A DNA stretch of 43,558 nt. Source: Nocardioides sp. Lineage in GTDB: Bacteria; Actinomycetota; Actinomycetes; Propionibacteriales; Nocardioidaceae. The notes under the pieces are model-generated. The model was not told the DNA's origin, searched no databases, and worked only from the letters and a program-made list of their open reading frames with translations. The stretch's first letter is position 1, and every line of letters starts with the position of its first letter. Shown here one piece after another: positions 8,960 to 17,066 of this stretch. The stretch covers positions 1 to 43,558 of the forward strand of contig NZ_JAOPWY010000050.1 in NCBI RefSeq assembly GCF_025965415.1, written 5' to 3'. The translations under genes and the position numbers were made by a program.

Positions 8960-9933
8960 GCCCGGTCTCGGGGCACCGGGACCTGCGCCAGCAGGTCAGA
9001 GATGACCGCCTCAGGAGTGGCCCCGCCGAACGCCGCGCCCGAGGACATGATCAGCCGATGTCCGAGGACCGGCTGCGCGAGAGTCGCGACGTCCTCCGGC
9101 ACGACGTGCGCACGGCCGTCGGCCAGCGCCCACGCCTTGGCCGCTCTCATCCAGGCGAGGGCGCCACGCGTGGACAGACCGATACGTACGTCAGGGACAT
9201 CGCGGGAGGCCTCGGTCAGCTGTCGTACGTAGCTGATGATGGCGCGGTCGACGTGCACCATGTCGGCCAGCTGGGCCATCTGGATGATCTCGGCCGCACC
9301 GATGACCGGGGCGAGCCCGGCAGCGCGGTCGCGTACACGCGACGCGGCGAGCAGCTCCTCGGTCGACGTCGCGTCCGGGTGACCCACGCTCGTGCGCATC
9401 AGGAACCGGTCCAGCTGGGCCTCGGGCAGCTGATAGGTGCCGGCCTGCTCGATCGGGTTCTGGGTGGCGATCACCATGAAGGGACGTCCGACGTCGTGCG
9501 CCTGGCCGTCGACCGTGACGTGTCCCTCTTCCATCACCTCGAGCAGCGCCGACTGCGTCTTGGGCGACGCGCGGTTGATCTCGTCGGCGAGCACCACGCT
9601 GTGGAAGATCGGCCCGGCGTGGAAGGAGAACTCGCCGTGCGCCTGGTCGTAGACGGTGACGCCTGTCACGTCGGAGGGCAGCAGGTCAGGAGTGAACTGG
9701 ATGCGGGCGAACGAGCAGTCGAGCGACTTCGCGAGGGCGCGCGCCAGCATGGTCTTCCCGGTGCCGGGGAGGTCCTCCACAAGCAGGTGACCACCGGAGA
9801 TCAGGCAGGTCAATGCCAGTCGTACGACGTGCCTCTTACCGAGCACGGCCGACTCGACGTTGTGCACGACCCTCTCGAAGGAATCGGCGTACCACCGGAC
9901 GTCGTCGGGGTGGACGGTCGCAATGTCAGCCAT
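8956..9933 (-). CDS. MoxR-family AAA+ ATPase
   Basis: A 325-residue AAA+ ATPase of the MoxR (AAA_3) family. Walker A is DLPGTGKT (54-61), Walker B is VVLADEIN (about 113-120), sensor 1 is ATQNP (146-150), and the arginine-finger region has AQLDRFLMR. MoxR proteins act as chaperone-like ATPases on partner complexes, usually DUF58/VWA proteins, and one is encoded directly downstream. The ATG at 9933 is the natural start; no strong Shine-Dalgarno precedes it. The gap to the upstream membrane-protein gene is about 100 nt, so moxR may have its own promoter or may be read with the genes above it. Confidence 0.94.
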   Translation of the reverse strand: MADIATVHPDDVRWYADSFERVVHNVESAVLGKRHVVRLALTCLISGGHLLVEDLPGTGKTMLARALAKSLDCSFARIQFTPDLLPSDVTGVTVYDQAHGEFSFHAGPIFHSVVLADEINRASPKTQSALLEVMEEGHVTVDGQAHDVGRPFMVIATQNPIEQAGTYQLPEAQLDRFLMRTSVGHPDATSTEELLAASRVRDRAAGLAPVIGAAEIIQMAQLADMVHVDRAIISYVRQLTEASRDVPDVRIGLSTRGALAWMRAAKAWALADGRAHVVPEDVATLAQPVLGHRLIMSSGAAFGGATPEAVISDLLAQVPVPRDRA

Positions 9934-10031
9934 GCGCTGGGGAACTGCCTCTCGAAGTCAGGTCTCGTGGGGAAGGAGGAGCATCGGCGGGACAACCTGG
10001 TGGTCCACCGCCTGCGCGCGAACTCATCGCG

Positions 10032-11219
10032 TCAACCGGCACCCCGTCCCCCGATCTCGTCGTCTCCGGACCGCGAGGGGCGGGCTCTCCGGCCGTCCCT
10101 CACCTCGGCGTCTGCTTCTGCCACCACACGGCGCCAGGTGTCGGCCAGCGACGTGAGGCCGATGGGCCCCTGGGGCAAGCGGACACGCCCGGCGACCGAC
10201 CGCGCCACTCGGACGACGATGGCCAGCACGATGAGCAGGACGATGACGCGCAGGACCCAGTGCATCTCGGTCCGCCGGCCGATGATCACCGCTGCCGGCG
10301 TGGTGCACACCAAGACGGGGGCCCACATCGGCGCGAGCAGCTCGACCCCCCTCGACCGCATCGCGTGCTCGAGGATCCAGTCTCCAACGTCGACACCCGG
10401 GTCGAGAAGGGCGAAGCTCGCGAGCAGGGCGGTCACGGGGAGCTGCAGCACGAGCTGCTGCTCGGTGGAGACGAACCCGGAGGCGAGGACCGCGCCGACG
10501 ATCACCACCAACGCCGCGTTCGATGCCGACGGGCCGACCCGGCGGCCCGAGCCCACGGCGCAGGCAACCGCCACCCCCAGGAAGAAGGCGTCCGAGCGAG
10601 CGAAGGTGTCCAGGAGGAGGACGTAGGGATCCTGCGCCCCGACCACGCGTACACGCAGAGCGACGACCACCACTGCGGCCAGGACTGCTGCCCACCCAAG
10701 CACGACTCGGTTCCAGCGGCTGGGGAGCACCACGACGGCCGCGGCCACCAGCACCAGCAGCTGCGCAGCGATGCTGAGCAGCGCGAGCCCCAGGAGCTCG
10801 GCCGGGATCGCCAACATGTTGTCGGTGATCCAGAAGTTCCACCGGAACGTCAACACCGAGGACCACACTCCCCCCGTGAGATTGGAGGGCGGCGCGAGCG
10901 TGTCGAGCGTGCGCGCGACCATCACCGCTCCGAGCACCACCACCTGCAGGATCCACAGCGGGGCGAGGATGCTCACCAGGGTGAAGAGCGGTGCCGTACG
11001 CCCCGCGCCCCTGGCCGTGAGCAGGGCCGTCGTCGCGACGAACGCCAGGCCGGTGAGGACCAGCGTGCCGCCAACAGCACTGCTGTGGAAGAACGCGTCG
11101 AGCGGAACGGTCCAGGCGATGCGATCCGGCTCCACCAACCGCGGGACCTCGCCGAGAGCGACCAGGACCGCTCCGGCGACCAGCACGAGACGTGCGACAG
11201 GCGTGCTGGCCGACGTCAT
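10032..11219 (-). CDS. Acyltransferase-3-like membrane protein, catalytic residues lost
   Basis: A 395-residue protein with about ten membrane segments. It lines up along its length with the two intact AT3 proteins nearby: LTFRWNFWITDNMLA here matches VTYTWNWYVKDNSLV at 13433, and VELLAPMWAPVLVCTTP matches LALLGRRSLSLYIWHFP. The conserved His of LSH/LGH is Glu24 here (VALGEV), and GHLWYLSV is replaced by LGLALLSI. It therefore looks like an AT3-derived pseudoenzyme, perhaps a partner of the intact AT3 encoded upstream. ATG 11219 overlaps that gene's stop by 4 nt (ATGA), which fixes the start and suggests coupling. Coding appears intact, with no frameshift. The C-terminal cytoplasmic tail is basic. 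Confidence 0.72.
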   Translation of the reverse strand: MTSASTPVARLVLVAGAVLVALGEVPRLVEPDRIAWTVPLDAFFHSSAVGGTLVLTGLAFVATTALLTARGAGRTAPLFTLVSILAPLWILQVVVLGAVMVARTLDTLAPPSNLTGGVWSSVLTFRWNFWITDNMLAIPAELLGLALLSIAAQLLVLVAAAVVVLPSRWNRVVLGWAAVLAAVVVVALRVRVVGAQDPYVLLLDTFARSDAFFLGVAVACAVGSGRRVGPSASNAALVVIVGAVLASGFVSTEQQLVLQLPVTALLASFALLDPGVDVGDWILEHAMRSRGVELLAPMWAPVLVCTTPAAVIIGRRTEMHWVLRVIVLLIVLAIVVRVARSVAGRVRLPQGPIGLTSLADTWRRVVAEADAEVRDGRRARPSRSGDDEIGGRGAG

Positions 11220-12421
11220 GCCGCTCCCCCGTCGGGGCGCGGGACCTGACGCCGGAACAACGGGTGGGTGGCCAGCAGGTGACGCGTCGGTTGCTCCAGC
11301 ACGCGCTCGAGGACGACGACGAGGACGGCGACCACAAAGAACGACAGTGCCGCGCCGACCCACCACGGCCGCTCACCGACATGGCGGGCTACCACGAAGA
11401 AGACGGGCAGGTGCCAGAAGTAGATGGTGAGCGAGTTGCGGCCCAGCCACGTGAGGGGTGCGACCGCAAGCCCTCGCGACACCACCGAGGGCGTGGTCTG
11501 CAACCAGATCGCCACCACGACCAGACCGATGAACAGCTGGTACACGAGCGACCACGGTCCGAGATAGGAGAAGGGCGGCAGCTCCTGGATCGCGAGCTGG
11601 CATGCCAGGGCGCCCAGTGCGCCGATGGTCAGCGGCCACGACCAGCGCCGGAAGCGGCTGAGCAGCGGCAACGCCAGTGCGAGCAGCACACCCCAGAACA
11701 GTCCGTCCGACCGCGTCGTGGTGAGGATCGACGCCAGCACCCAGCCGTACTCGTCGAACACCTCGACCCGGTGCAGGTAGACCACGGAGATCAGCCCCAC
11801 CAGCACCAGCGCCCCGACGATCCTGCGCCGCGCGAAGGCCAGGACGAAGAGCGGGAGGACCGGGTAGCACTGCTGCTGGACCGATAGGTACCAGAGATGT
11901 CCCACGTCTGCCCGCACCGGCGTCGCGTGGTCGAGAGGAAGCAGGTTGAGCGTGAACGTGAGCACGTGCCCCAGGTTCTGCACCAGTCCCTGCATGGATC
12001 CCGGTGCCGTGGGGTCGAGCAACTGGACGAGCACGAGGGCTGTTGCGAGGAGCACGAGCTGCACACCCAGTCGCACCAGCCGGCGCAGGAGGAACCGCGC
12101 AGGGTCCATCGTCCCGCGCGCCGACTCGCGGAGAAGGCCGAGCGTCACGATGAAGGCTCCGACGACGAAGAACACGATGACCGCGCCGCCGCCGAGGAGC
12201 CCTCTCAGGACCGGCACGCCGTACGGCCCCTGCTCGCCGACGACCAGCGTCGGCCAGAGGACGGTCCCGGCATGACCAAGCACGACGAGCACGATGGCAA
12301 GCCCTCGCAGGCCGTCGAGTGCCGCGTTGCGCGACGCCCGCGCCCCGTCGGGACGCGTCGAACGGGCCGGCTCCGCAGTATGCGGAGCCGGCCCGTCAAC
12401 GAGCGGATGCTGCTCAGGCAG
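11216..12421 (-). CDS. Acyltransferase-3 (OafA-like) integral membrane protein
   Basis: About 401 residues and ten membrane segments. The family motifs are intact: LDGLRGLAIVLVVLGH (catalytic-type His at 50), FLLRRLVRL, GHLWYLSVQQQCY and RNSLTIYFWHLPVF. AT3 enzymes move acetyl or other acyl groups across the membrane onto surface sugars. The start is uncertain. No ATG, GTG or TTG lies in frame near the DUF3068 stop. A CTG at 12421 has a perfect GAAGGAG (12430-12436) 8 nt upstream and overlaps the DUF3068 stop by 8 nt; I use it here. The nearest ordinary start is ATG 12496, which would overlap DUF3068 by 83 nt and has no ribosome site. A strong hairpin lies inside the early coding region. Very likely an O-acyltransferase of the surface glycan; the substrate is inferred. 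Confidence 0.85.
   Translation of the reverse strand: MPEQHPLVDGPAPHTAEPARSTRPDGARASRNAALDGLRGLAIVLVVLGHAGTVLWPTLVVGEQGPYGVPVLRGLLGGGAVIVFFVVGAFIVTLGLLRESARGTMDPARFLLRRLVRLGVQLVLLATALVLVQLLDPTAPGSMQGLVQNLGHVLTFTLNLLPLDHATPVRADVGHLWYLSVQQQCYPVLPLFVLAFARRRIVGALVLVGLISVVYLHRVEVFDEYGWVLASILTTTRSDGLFWGVLLALALPLLSRFRRWSWPLTIGALGALACQLAIQELPPFSYLGPWSLVYQLFIGLVVVAIWLQTTPSVVSRGLAVAPLTWLGRNSLTIYFWHLPVFFVVARHVGERPWWVGAALSFFVVAVLVVVLERVLEQPTRHLLATHPLFRRQVPRPDGGAA
12362..12396 (-). terminator. 16-bp perfect hairpin between DUF3068 and AT3
   Basis: Arms 12362-12377 and 12381-12396 are exact reverse complements around a 3-nt loop. The hairpin begins 17 nt after the DUF3068 stop on the minus strand. It looks like an intrinsic terminator or attenuator, but it lies within the first 25-60 nt of the AT3 reading frame, so it may set the ratio of the two products. 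Confidence 0.6.
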
Positions 12422-13313
12422 GGCTGCTGCTCCTTCGGCGATGCGCCAGGAGGAGGAGGCCGAGGCCGACCAGCAGGGCGGGGATGCCGACCGCATACCC
12501 GATGATCGGCACGGTGCCGGTGACCAGCTCGAGGCTGGACGCGTTGCTCTTGGACTCCTCGACATTCTTGGCGACCTGCTCATCGGTGAACGCCAGGTCG
12601 AGCACGATGGCAGGGTTGCCGTCACTGTCGAGACGCTCTTGGTGGTCGACCTGGTTGATGATGCTGCCAGTCATGGGCTCGATGAAGAGCTCCTTCTCAG
12701 CGTCGAGCGTCCCGGGCACGCCCGCCGACAGCTCGATCGGGGTGCCCGACTGCTCGACCCGGTACACGTAGACCTCGAGGCCGTCGATGGACTCGGTACG
12801 GTCGAACTCGGCGTCCACCGCCTCGCCAGCGAGGCCGTCCCAGACGGGGTAGGTCTCCTTCTGCGCCCCGAAGGGCCACTTGTTGACGAGGCCAGTCTTC
12901 TCGTCGGCGCTCGGCGGGAGGTACTGCGGCTCGTTGAGAGCCATTGCGGTGACCCGGTCCGTGGCGAAGTCGTCGGTGCTCGCGGAGACCAAGCGGTCCT
13001 GCGGGTCGTTCGCCGACACGCAGGTGTCGATGTCGCCCTCGTCCTTGACCAAGCAGCTGGAGTTGGCGAAGACGACCACGTCACCGTCCGAGCGCTCCGA
13101 GTCGGCGTGGGTCACGCTGAACGCCTTCACCGGCGACTCCTCGAGCCCACCGCTCCCGTCCGACAACTGCACGGTCCCGGACAACAACGTCGTGCTGTCG
13201 ACGTCGATCGGGGTCTTCTCCAGCCGGGGCTCCGCGTAGAACTGCGCGAGAACTCCCACCGTGAGCAGGAACGCGCCCAGCAGCGCTAGAACCGACCCGA
13301 TAATTCTCTGCAC
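12414..13313 (-). CDS. DUF3068 (PorA-family) membrane protein
   Basis: A 299-residue protein with one N-terminal membrane segment (about 5-27), a large extracytoplasmic domain, and a C-terminal membrane segment (about 265-290) ending in a basic tail (HRRRSSSPA). This two-anchor layout, with VDSTTLLSGT near the start and GLEVYVYR in the middle, fits DUF3068, a family annotated in actinobacteria as PorA-like. The biochemical role is not established. Start GTG 13313 has a clear GGGAGGG ribosome site about 7 nt upstream. The gene heads the minus-strand run containing AT3 and its degenerate partner, and it diverges from a second AT3. Two cysteines in SSCLVKDEGDIDTC may form a disulfide. Confidence 0.8.
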   Translation of the reverse strand: MQRIIGSVLALLGAFLLTVGVLAQFYAEPRLEKTPIDVDSTTLLSGTVQLSDGSGGLEESPVKAFSVTHADSERSDGDVVVFANSSCLVKDEGDIDTCVSANDPQDRLVSASTDDFATDRVTAMALNEPQYLPPSADEKTGLVNKWPFGAQKETYPVWDGLAGEAVDAEFDRTESIDGLEVYVYRVEQSGTPIELSAGVPGTLDAEKELFIEPMTGSIINQVDHQERLDSDGNPAIVLDLAFTDEQVAKNVEESKSNASSLELVTGTVPIIGYAVGIPALLVGLGLLLLAHRRRSSSPA

Positions 13314-13419
13314 GAGAAGCCCTCCCAGGGTGCCACGGACATAATCGGGGGAACTGTAGCAGCGAGATGACCCGCGAGTAACGTACTTCGGAGACGAACG
13401 TCACGTGCATCTGCCGGGC

Positions 13420-13425
13420 TAGAGT
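13420..13425 (+). promoter_or_regulatory. Predicted leaderless -10 box for the 13433 acyltransferase
   Basis: TAGAGT is followed by 7 nt and then ATG 13433, with no Shine-Dalgarno between them. The start of transcription would fall on or next to the A of the ATG. Confidence 0.55.
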
Positions 13426-13432
13426 TCCGCCC

Positions 13433-14743
13433 ATGTCAGACCGACCTCACACCGTCGTCCGCGACCGCGTCCAGGTCTTCGACGGACTCCGTGGGATCGC
13501 CATCGTGCTGGTGATGCTGTCGCACACTGCGTGGCTCACCTGGCCCCACGTTCGCGGCGAGGGCAACCCGGTCACCCGCGCACTCTTGGAGAACGGGAAC
13601 TTCGCCGTCTCCATCTTCTTCGTGGTCGGTGCGTTCCTCTACACAAGGAGCCTCCTCAACCGAGCCGCCTCGCCGCACGGCCTGCACCCAGGTGTCCAGG
13701 TCGTGCGTCGTGTCCTCCGGTTGACGCCCGCGGTGCTGGTTCTCCTGTGCGCGCTCGCGCTCGTCAAGCTGTTCGAGCCCACGCCGACCTACGAAGGCCT
13801 CCACCTCGGCGACTCGGCGCGCTCGATCGTGACCTACACCTGGAACTGGTACGTCAAGGACAACTCCCTCGTGGCCCGACCCGACCTCGGGCACCTGTGG
13901 TACCTGTCGGTCGACATGCAGGTGTTCCTGCTCGTGCTCCTGCTGGTGTGGCTGCTGCACAAGAAGCCGTGGGCGCTGATCGGCACCCTGGCCGTCATCT
14001 TGGTGATGGTCTTCGCGTGGCGGACCCACGTCTACCAGACCGAGGGCCTCTACCAGGCCCTGCTGCGGACGAACGCCCGCATGGACGCCCCGCTCTCCGG
14101 GGCGCTCGCCGCCTGCCTGACGCCGTACGCCCGCCGCGCGGCGCGCTGGGCCTCCCCCGCCGCCGTGGGGTCCCTGGTGGTGCTGCTGGCCCTGTCGTTC
14201 GCAACGGTCGACGACGTCCAGTTCTTCCGGCTTCCCGGAGACCTGGTCGACGTCGCGTTGGCGGTCTTCGTCGTCGCTTGCACCATCGCGCCCGTGTCTG
14301 CCGGCCTGACCCGCATCGTCGGTTTCGCCCCGCTGGCGCTCCTGGGCCGACGGTCACTCAGCCTCTACATCTGGCACTTCCCGATCTACATGTACCTCTA
14401 CCACCACACCGAGTCGTGGAGCTACCAGCTGCGCACGGCAGTGGCAGTCGTGCTCACGGTGACCATCGCCGTCATCAACGACCGCACGGTCGAGCACTGG
14501 GTCGGGCGGGCGTTGGTCGACCCGCGGTGGAGCCGGGTCGACCGCGGCATCCCCACCTACCTGGGGGCGCTGGCAGGAGCGACAGTGCGCGGAGTCGCCG
14601 GGGGATCGTCGACCGCGCACCGCGATCCCGTCGCTCATCACTCCACGGCGGTCGCCACCGCACCCCTCAGCGACGCCGAAGGCGATCCACCCTCGACAGG
14701 ATCTTCTGAACAGCTTCGTCCGACACACCGAGACGGCGCTTGA
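13433..14743 (+). CDS. Acyltransferase-3 (OafA-like) integral membrane protein
   Basis: A 436-residue AT3 protein with about ten membrane segments. Family motifs are FDGLRGIAIVLVMLSH (His31), VVRRVLRLTP (90-99), GHLWYLSV (153-160) and RRSLSLYIWHFPIYMYLYHH. The usual acidic-Gln pair after WYLSV reads DMQ. The C-terminus from about residue 365 is a hydrophilic Ala/Ser/Thr-rich tail. It resembles the products of 11216-12421 and 10032-11219, so three AT3-type genes sit within 5 kb. It diverges from the DUF3068 gene over 119 bases. The last 77 bases overlap the convergent oxygenase gene. It probably acylates a surface polysaccharide; acyl donor and target are inferred. Confidence 0.9.
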   Translation: MSDRPHTVVRDRVQVFDGLRGIAIVLVMLSHTAWLTWPHVRGEGNPVTRALLENGNFAVSIFFVVGAFLYTRSLLNRAASPHGLHPGVQVVRRVLRLTPAVLVLLCALALVKLFEPTPTYEGLHLGDSARSIVTYTWNWYVKDNSLVARPDLGHLWYLSVDMQVFLLVLLLVWLLHKKPWALIGTLAVILVMVFAWRTHVYQTEGLYQALLRTNARMDAPLSGALAACLTPYARRAARWASPAAVGSLVVLLALSFATVDDVQFFRLPGDLVDVALAVFVVACTIAPVSAGLTRIVGFAPLALLGRRSLSLYIWHFPIYMYLYHHTESWSYQLRTAVAVVLTVTIAVINDRTVEHWVGRALVDPRWSRVDRGIPTYLGALAGATVRGVAGGSSTAHRDPVAHHSTAVATAPLSDAEGDPPSTGSSEQLRPTHRDGA

Positions 14744-15515
14744 AGCGGTCGTAGACGTCCAGTGCGCGACGGTCCGCCCACACGGCTGCCTTCTTGCTGA
14801 TGCTCTCGTCGGGGCGGGCCTGGTAGTTGGTGGAGCGGCGGACTGCCTTCTCCTCCTCGGTGAAGTAGTACAGCGCCATGGAGCGTCGCGCCACGTCGTC
14901 GGGACACGTGAGCGGATCGGGGTGACCGTGGAAGCTGTCGAAGGTCGTGGTGAACACGAGCATCCGGTTCCCGGCGGGCGTCACCTTCGCTTGGCATGCC
15001 GTCATCTCGGGATCCCACAGCTCGAGCTTCCCGCCCCACTCGTCGCTGTTCCACTCCTGGTTGAGATACAGCAGGATGTTCACGCGACGCGCCCAGTTGT
15101 CGTGCTCGTGGTGCGTGGTGAAGTCCGCGTGGATGTTGAGGTGGCCGCCTCTGAGGGTCTGGTGCAGCCCGCCTCCGTCCATCGACCAGTCGGGCATGAG
15201 CGCCTCGATGCCGGTGAGGCGGGAGAGGAACTCCACGAACGAGGGCGAGCAGAAGTCCTCGGCCACGGCGCGCAGCGTCGGACCCCACGAATCAGGCTGC
15301 GTGTTGGAGTACTTCGTCTCGTTGACGTGCAGGTAGCCCTTCCAGAACTCGTCGCGGATGCCCGGGAACTCTGCGGTGGCCCGGGCGAAGACCTCGGGCA
15401 GGAGCACGTCGTCAAGGACGATGTGCGGGAACGGCTGCCCGGCGCGATATCGCGTGGCAAGATCGTCAACTTCGTCCATCATTCGCGGCAGGTTCACGTG
15501 TGCGAGTGCTTCCAT
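14667..15515 (-). CDS. 2OG-Fe(II) oxygenase (prolyl 4-hydroxylase-like)
   Basis: A 282-residue cytoplasmic dioxygenase of the double-stranded beta-helix type. The iron ligands are readable: LNIHAD gives His129 and Asp131, and FHGHP gives the distal His (196 or 198). Arg210 in ARRS is the likely 2-oxoglutarate contact. The N-terminal stretch FPHIVLDDVLLPEVF is typical of this group. Such enzymes use O2 and 2-oxoglutarate to hydroxylate a protein side chain, lipid or sugar. ATG 15515 is preferred over an in-frame TTG at 15527; neither has a good ribosome site. It diverges from the GT2-methyltransferase gene, and its 3' end overlaps the AT3 gene by 77 bases. A role in modifying the cluster's product is inferred from position only. 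Confidence 0.85.
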   Translation of the reverse strand: MEALAHVNLPRMMDEVDDLATRYRAGQPFPHIVLDDVLLPEVFARATAEFPGIRDEFWKGYLHVNETKYSNTQPDSWGPTLRAVAEDFCSPSFVEFLSRLTGIEALMPDWSMDGGGLHQTLRGGHLNIHADFTTHHEHDNWARRVNILLYLNQEWNSDEWGGKLELWDPEMTACQAKVTPAGNRMLVFTTTFDSFHGHPDPLTCPDDVARRSMALYYFTEEEKAVRRSTNYQARPDESISKKAAVWADRRALDVYDRFKRRLGVSDEAVQKILSRVDRLRRR

Positions 15516-15605
15516 GCGCGCATCCAACCACGACGATCACGAGAACGCAGGCGAAGGCATCCACGGCGGCTACACTTCACGCCGCAGACAAGTTACTGGA
15601 GGGTC

Positions 15606-17066
15606 ATGTCCGCGCCAGCACCCCAGACGAACGCCGACCGCGCGCCGCGGATCGGAGTCCTCGTCGTTGCCTACAACGCGTCGTCGACCTTGGTCTCGAC
15701 GCTCGAGCGGCTCCCCGAGGCGTTCCGGCGCAACGTCGACCACATCCTCGTCAGCGACGACTGCAGCCAGGACGACACCTACGAGGTGGGCGTCAGGTTT
15801 GCCAACGGGTCCACGCTCCCGATGACTGTCATCCGCCACGAGCAGAACCTGGGATACGGCGGCAACCAGAAGGCCGGCTACGAGTGGGCCATCTCCCACG
15901 GCCTCGACGTGGTCGTGCTCCTGCACGGCGACGGTCAGTACGCCCCCGAGTGCATCGAGGACCTCGTCGCGCCGCTGGTGGCCGACGACGCCGACGCGGT
16001 GTTCGGCTCGCGGATGATGATCAAGGGCGGCGCCCGGGCGGGCGGGATGCCGCTGTACAAGTTCGTGGGAAACCGGATCCTCACCGGGTTCCAGAACACG
16101 ATGGTCGGGCTCGACCTCTCCGAGTGGCACAGCGGCTACCGCGCCTACCGGGTCGACGCGCTCAAGAGTCTCGACCTCGCCTCGTTCACCAACGACTTCG
16201 ACTTCGACACCGAGATCATCCTCGGCCTGCACGCGCTCGGAAAGCGCATCGTCGAGGTCCCGATCCCGACCTACTACGGCGACGAGATCTGCTACGTCAA
16301 CGGCATGGCGTACGCCGCCAACGTCGCGAAGGACGTCGTGCGCTTCCGGGCCCGTCGCATGGGCTTCGGGGACGGAGCCGCGGGCGCAGCGGACGCCTAC
16401 GACCTGAAGCCGTCACCGCACTCCTCGCATGGGGTCCTACTCCGCTGGCTCGGCTCTCGGAGGCCCGGCAAGGTGCTTGATGTGGGCTGCTCCGACGGTC
16501 GGTTCGCCTCATTGACGCGGCAGCAGGGGCATCACGTCACGGGTGTCGACCTCGTGGAACATCCGGGTGTCGCGCAGCGTCTGGACTCCTTCCACACCGC
16601 AGACCTCAACGCGGGCCTACCTGCCGACCTGCCGAGCGAGTTCGACGTCGTCGTGGCCGGCGACGTCCTGGAGCACGTGATCGACCCGCTGTCGCTGCTG
16701 CAGGAGATCCGCGACACGCTGGCGCCGGACGGCGAGGTCCTGGTCTCCGTGCCCAACTTCGGACACTGGTACCCCCGCGTCCGAGTGGCCGCGGGACGAT
16801 TCGACTACGACCAGCGGGGGCCCCTCGACCACGGGCACGTGCGGTTCTTCACCCGGCGCAGCTTCGAGAAGCTCGTCGACCGGGCCGGCATGCGCATCAC
16901 AGATCGGGTCACGGTGGGTTCCCCCGTCGACGTCCTCGAGCGTGGCGGCGTGTCTCCGCGCGTGCAGAGGGTTGCCCACGCGGTGGGTGCCGCCGACCGG
17001 GCGGCCACCCGGACCTGGCCGACGCTGTTCGGCTACCAGTTCCTCTACCGCCTGGAGCGTGCTTGA
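15606..17066 (+). CDS. Fused GT2 glycosyltransferase and SAM methyltransferase
   Basis: A 486-residue two-domain protein. Residues 14-240 are a GT-A family 2 glycosyltransferase of the dolichyl-phosphate-mannose synthase type (VLVVAYNASSTL, HILVSDDCSQDDT, LLHGDGQYAPE at about 105-115, FGSRM). Residues 270-440 are a class I methyltransferase (VLDVGCSDGRFAS, FDVVVAGDVLEHVIDP, then VPNFGHWYPR). No membrane segment is present, so the enzyme would work at the inner face of the membrane. ATG 15606 has a GGAGGG ribosome site. The stop overlaps the TTG of the next gene by 4 nt, so three glycan genes (15606-20207) read as one operon. The GT2 half probably makes a lipid-linked sugar for the GT-C-like protein encoded next; this is inferred. 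Confidence 0.88.
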   Translation: MSAPAPQTNADRAPRIGVLVVAYNASSTLVSTLERLPEAFRRNVDHILVSDDCSQDDTYEVGVRFANGSTLPMTVIRHEQNLGYGGNQKAGYEWAISHGLDVVVLLHGDGQYAPECIEDLVAPLVADDADAVFGSRMMIKGGARAGGMPLYKFVGNRILTGFQNTMVGLDLSEWHSGYRAYRVDALKSLDLASFTNDFDFDTEIILGLHALGKRIVEVPIPTYYGDEICYVNGMAYAANVAKDVVRFRARRMGFGDGAAGAADAYDLKPSPHSSHGVLLRWLGSRRPGKVLDVGCSDGRFASLTRQQGHHVTGVDLVEHPGVAQRLDSFHTADLNAGLPADLPSEFDVVVAGDVLEHVIDPLSLLQEIRDTLAPDGEVLVSVPNFGHWYPRVRVAAGRFDYDQRGPLDHGHVRFFTRRSFEKLVDRAGMRITDRVTVGSPVDVLERGGVSPRVQRVAHAVGAADRAATRTWPTLFGYQFLYRLERA

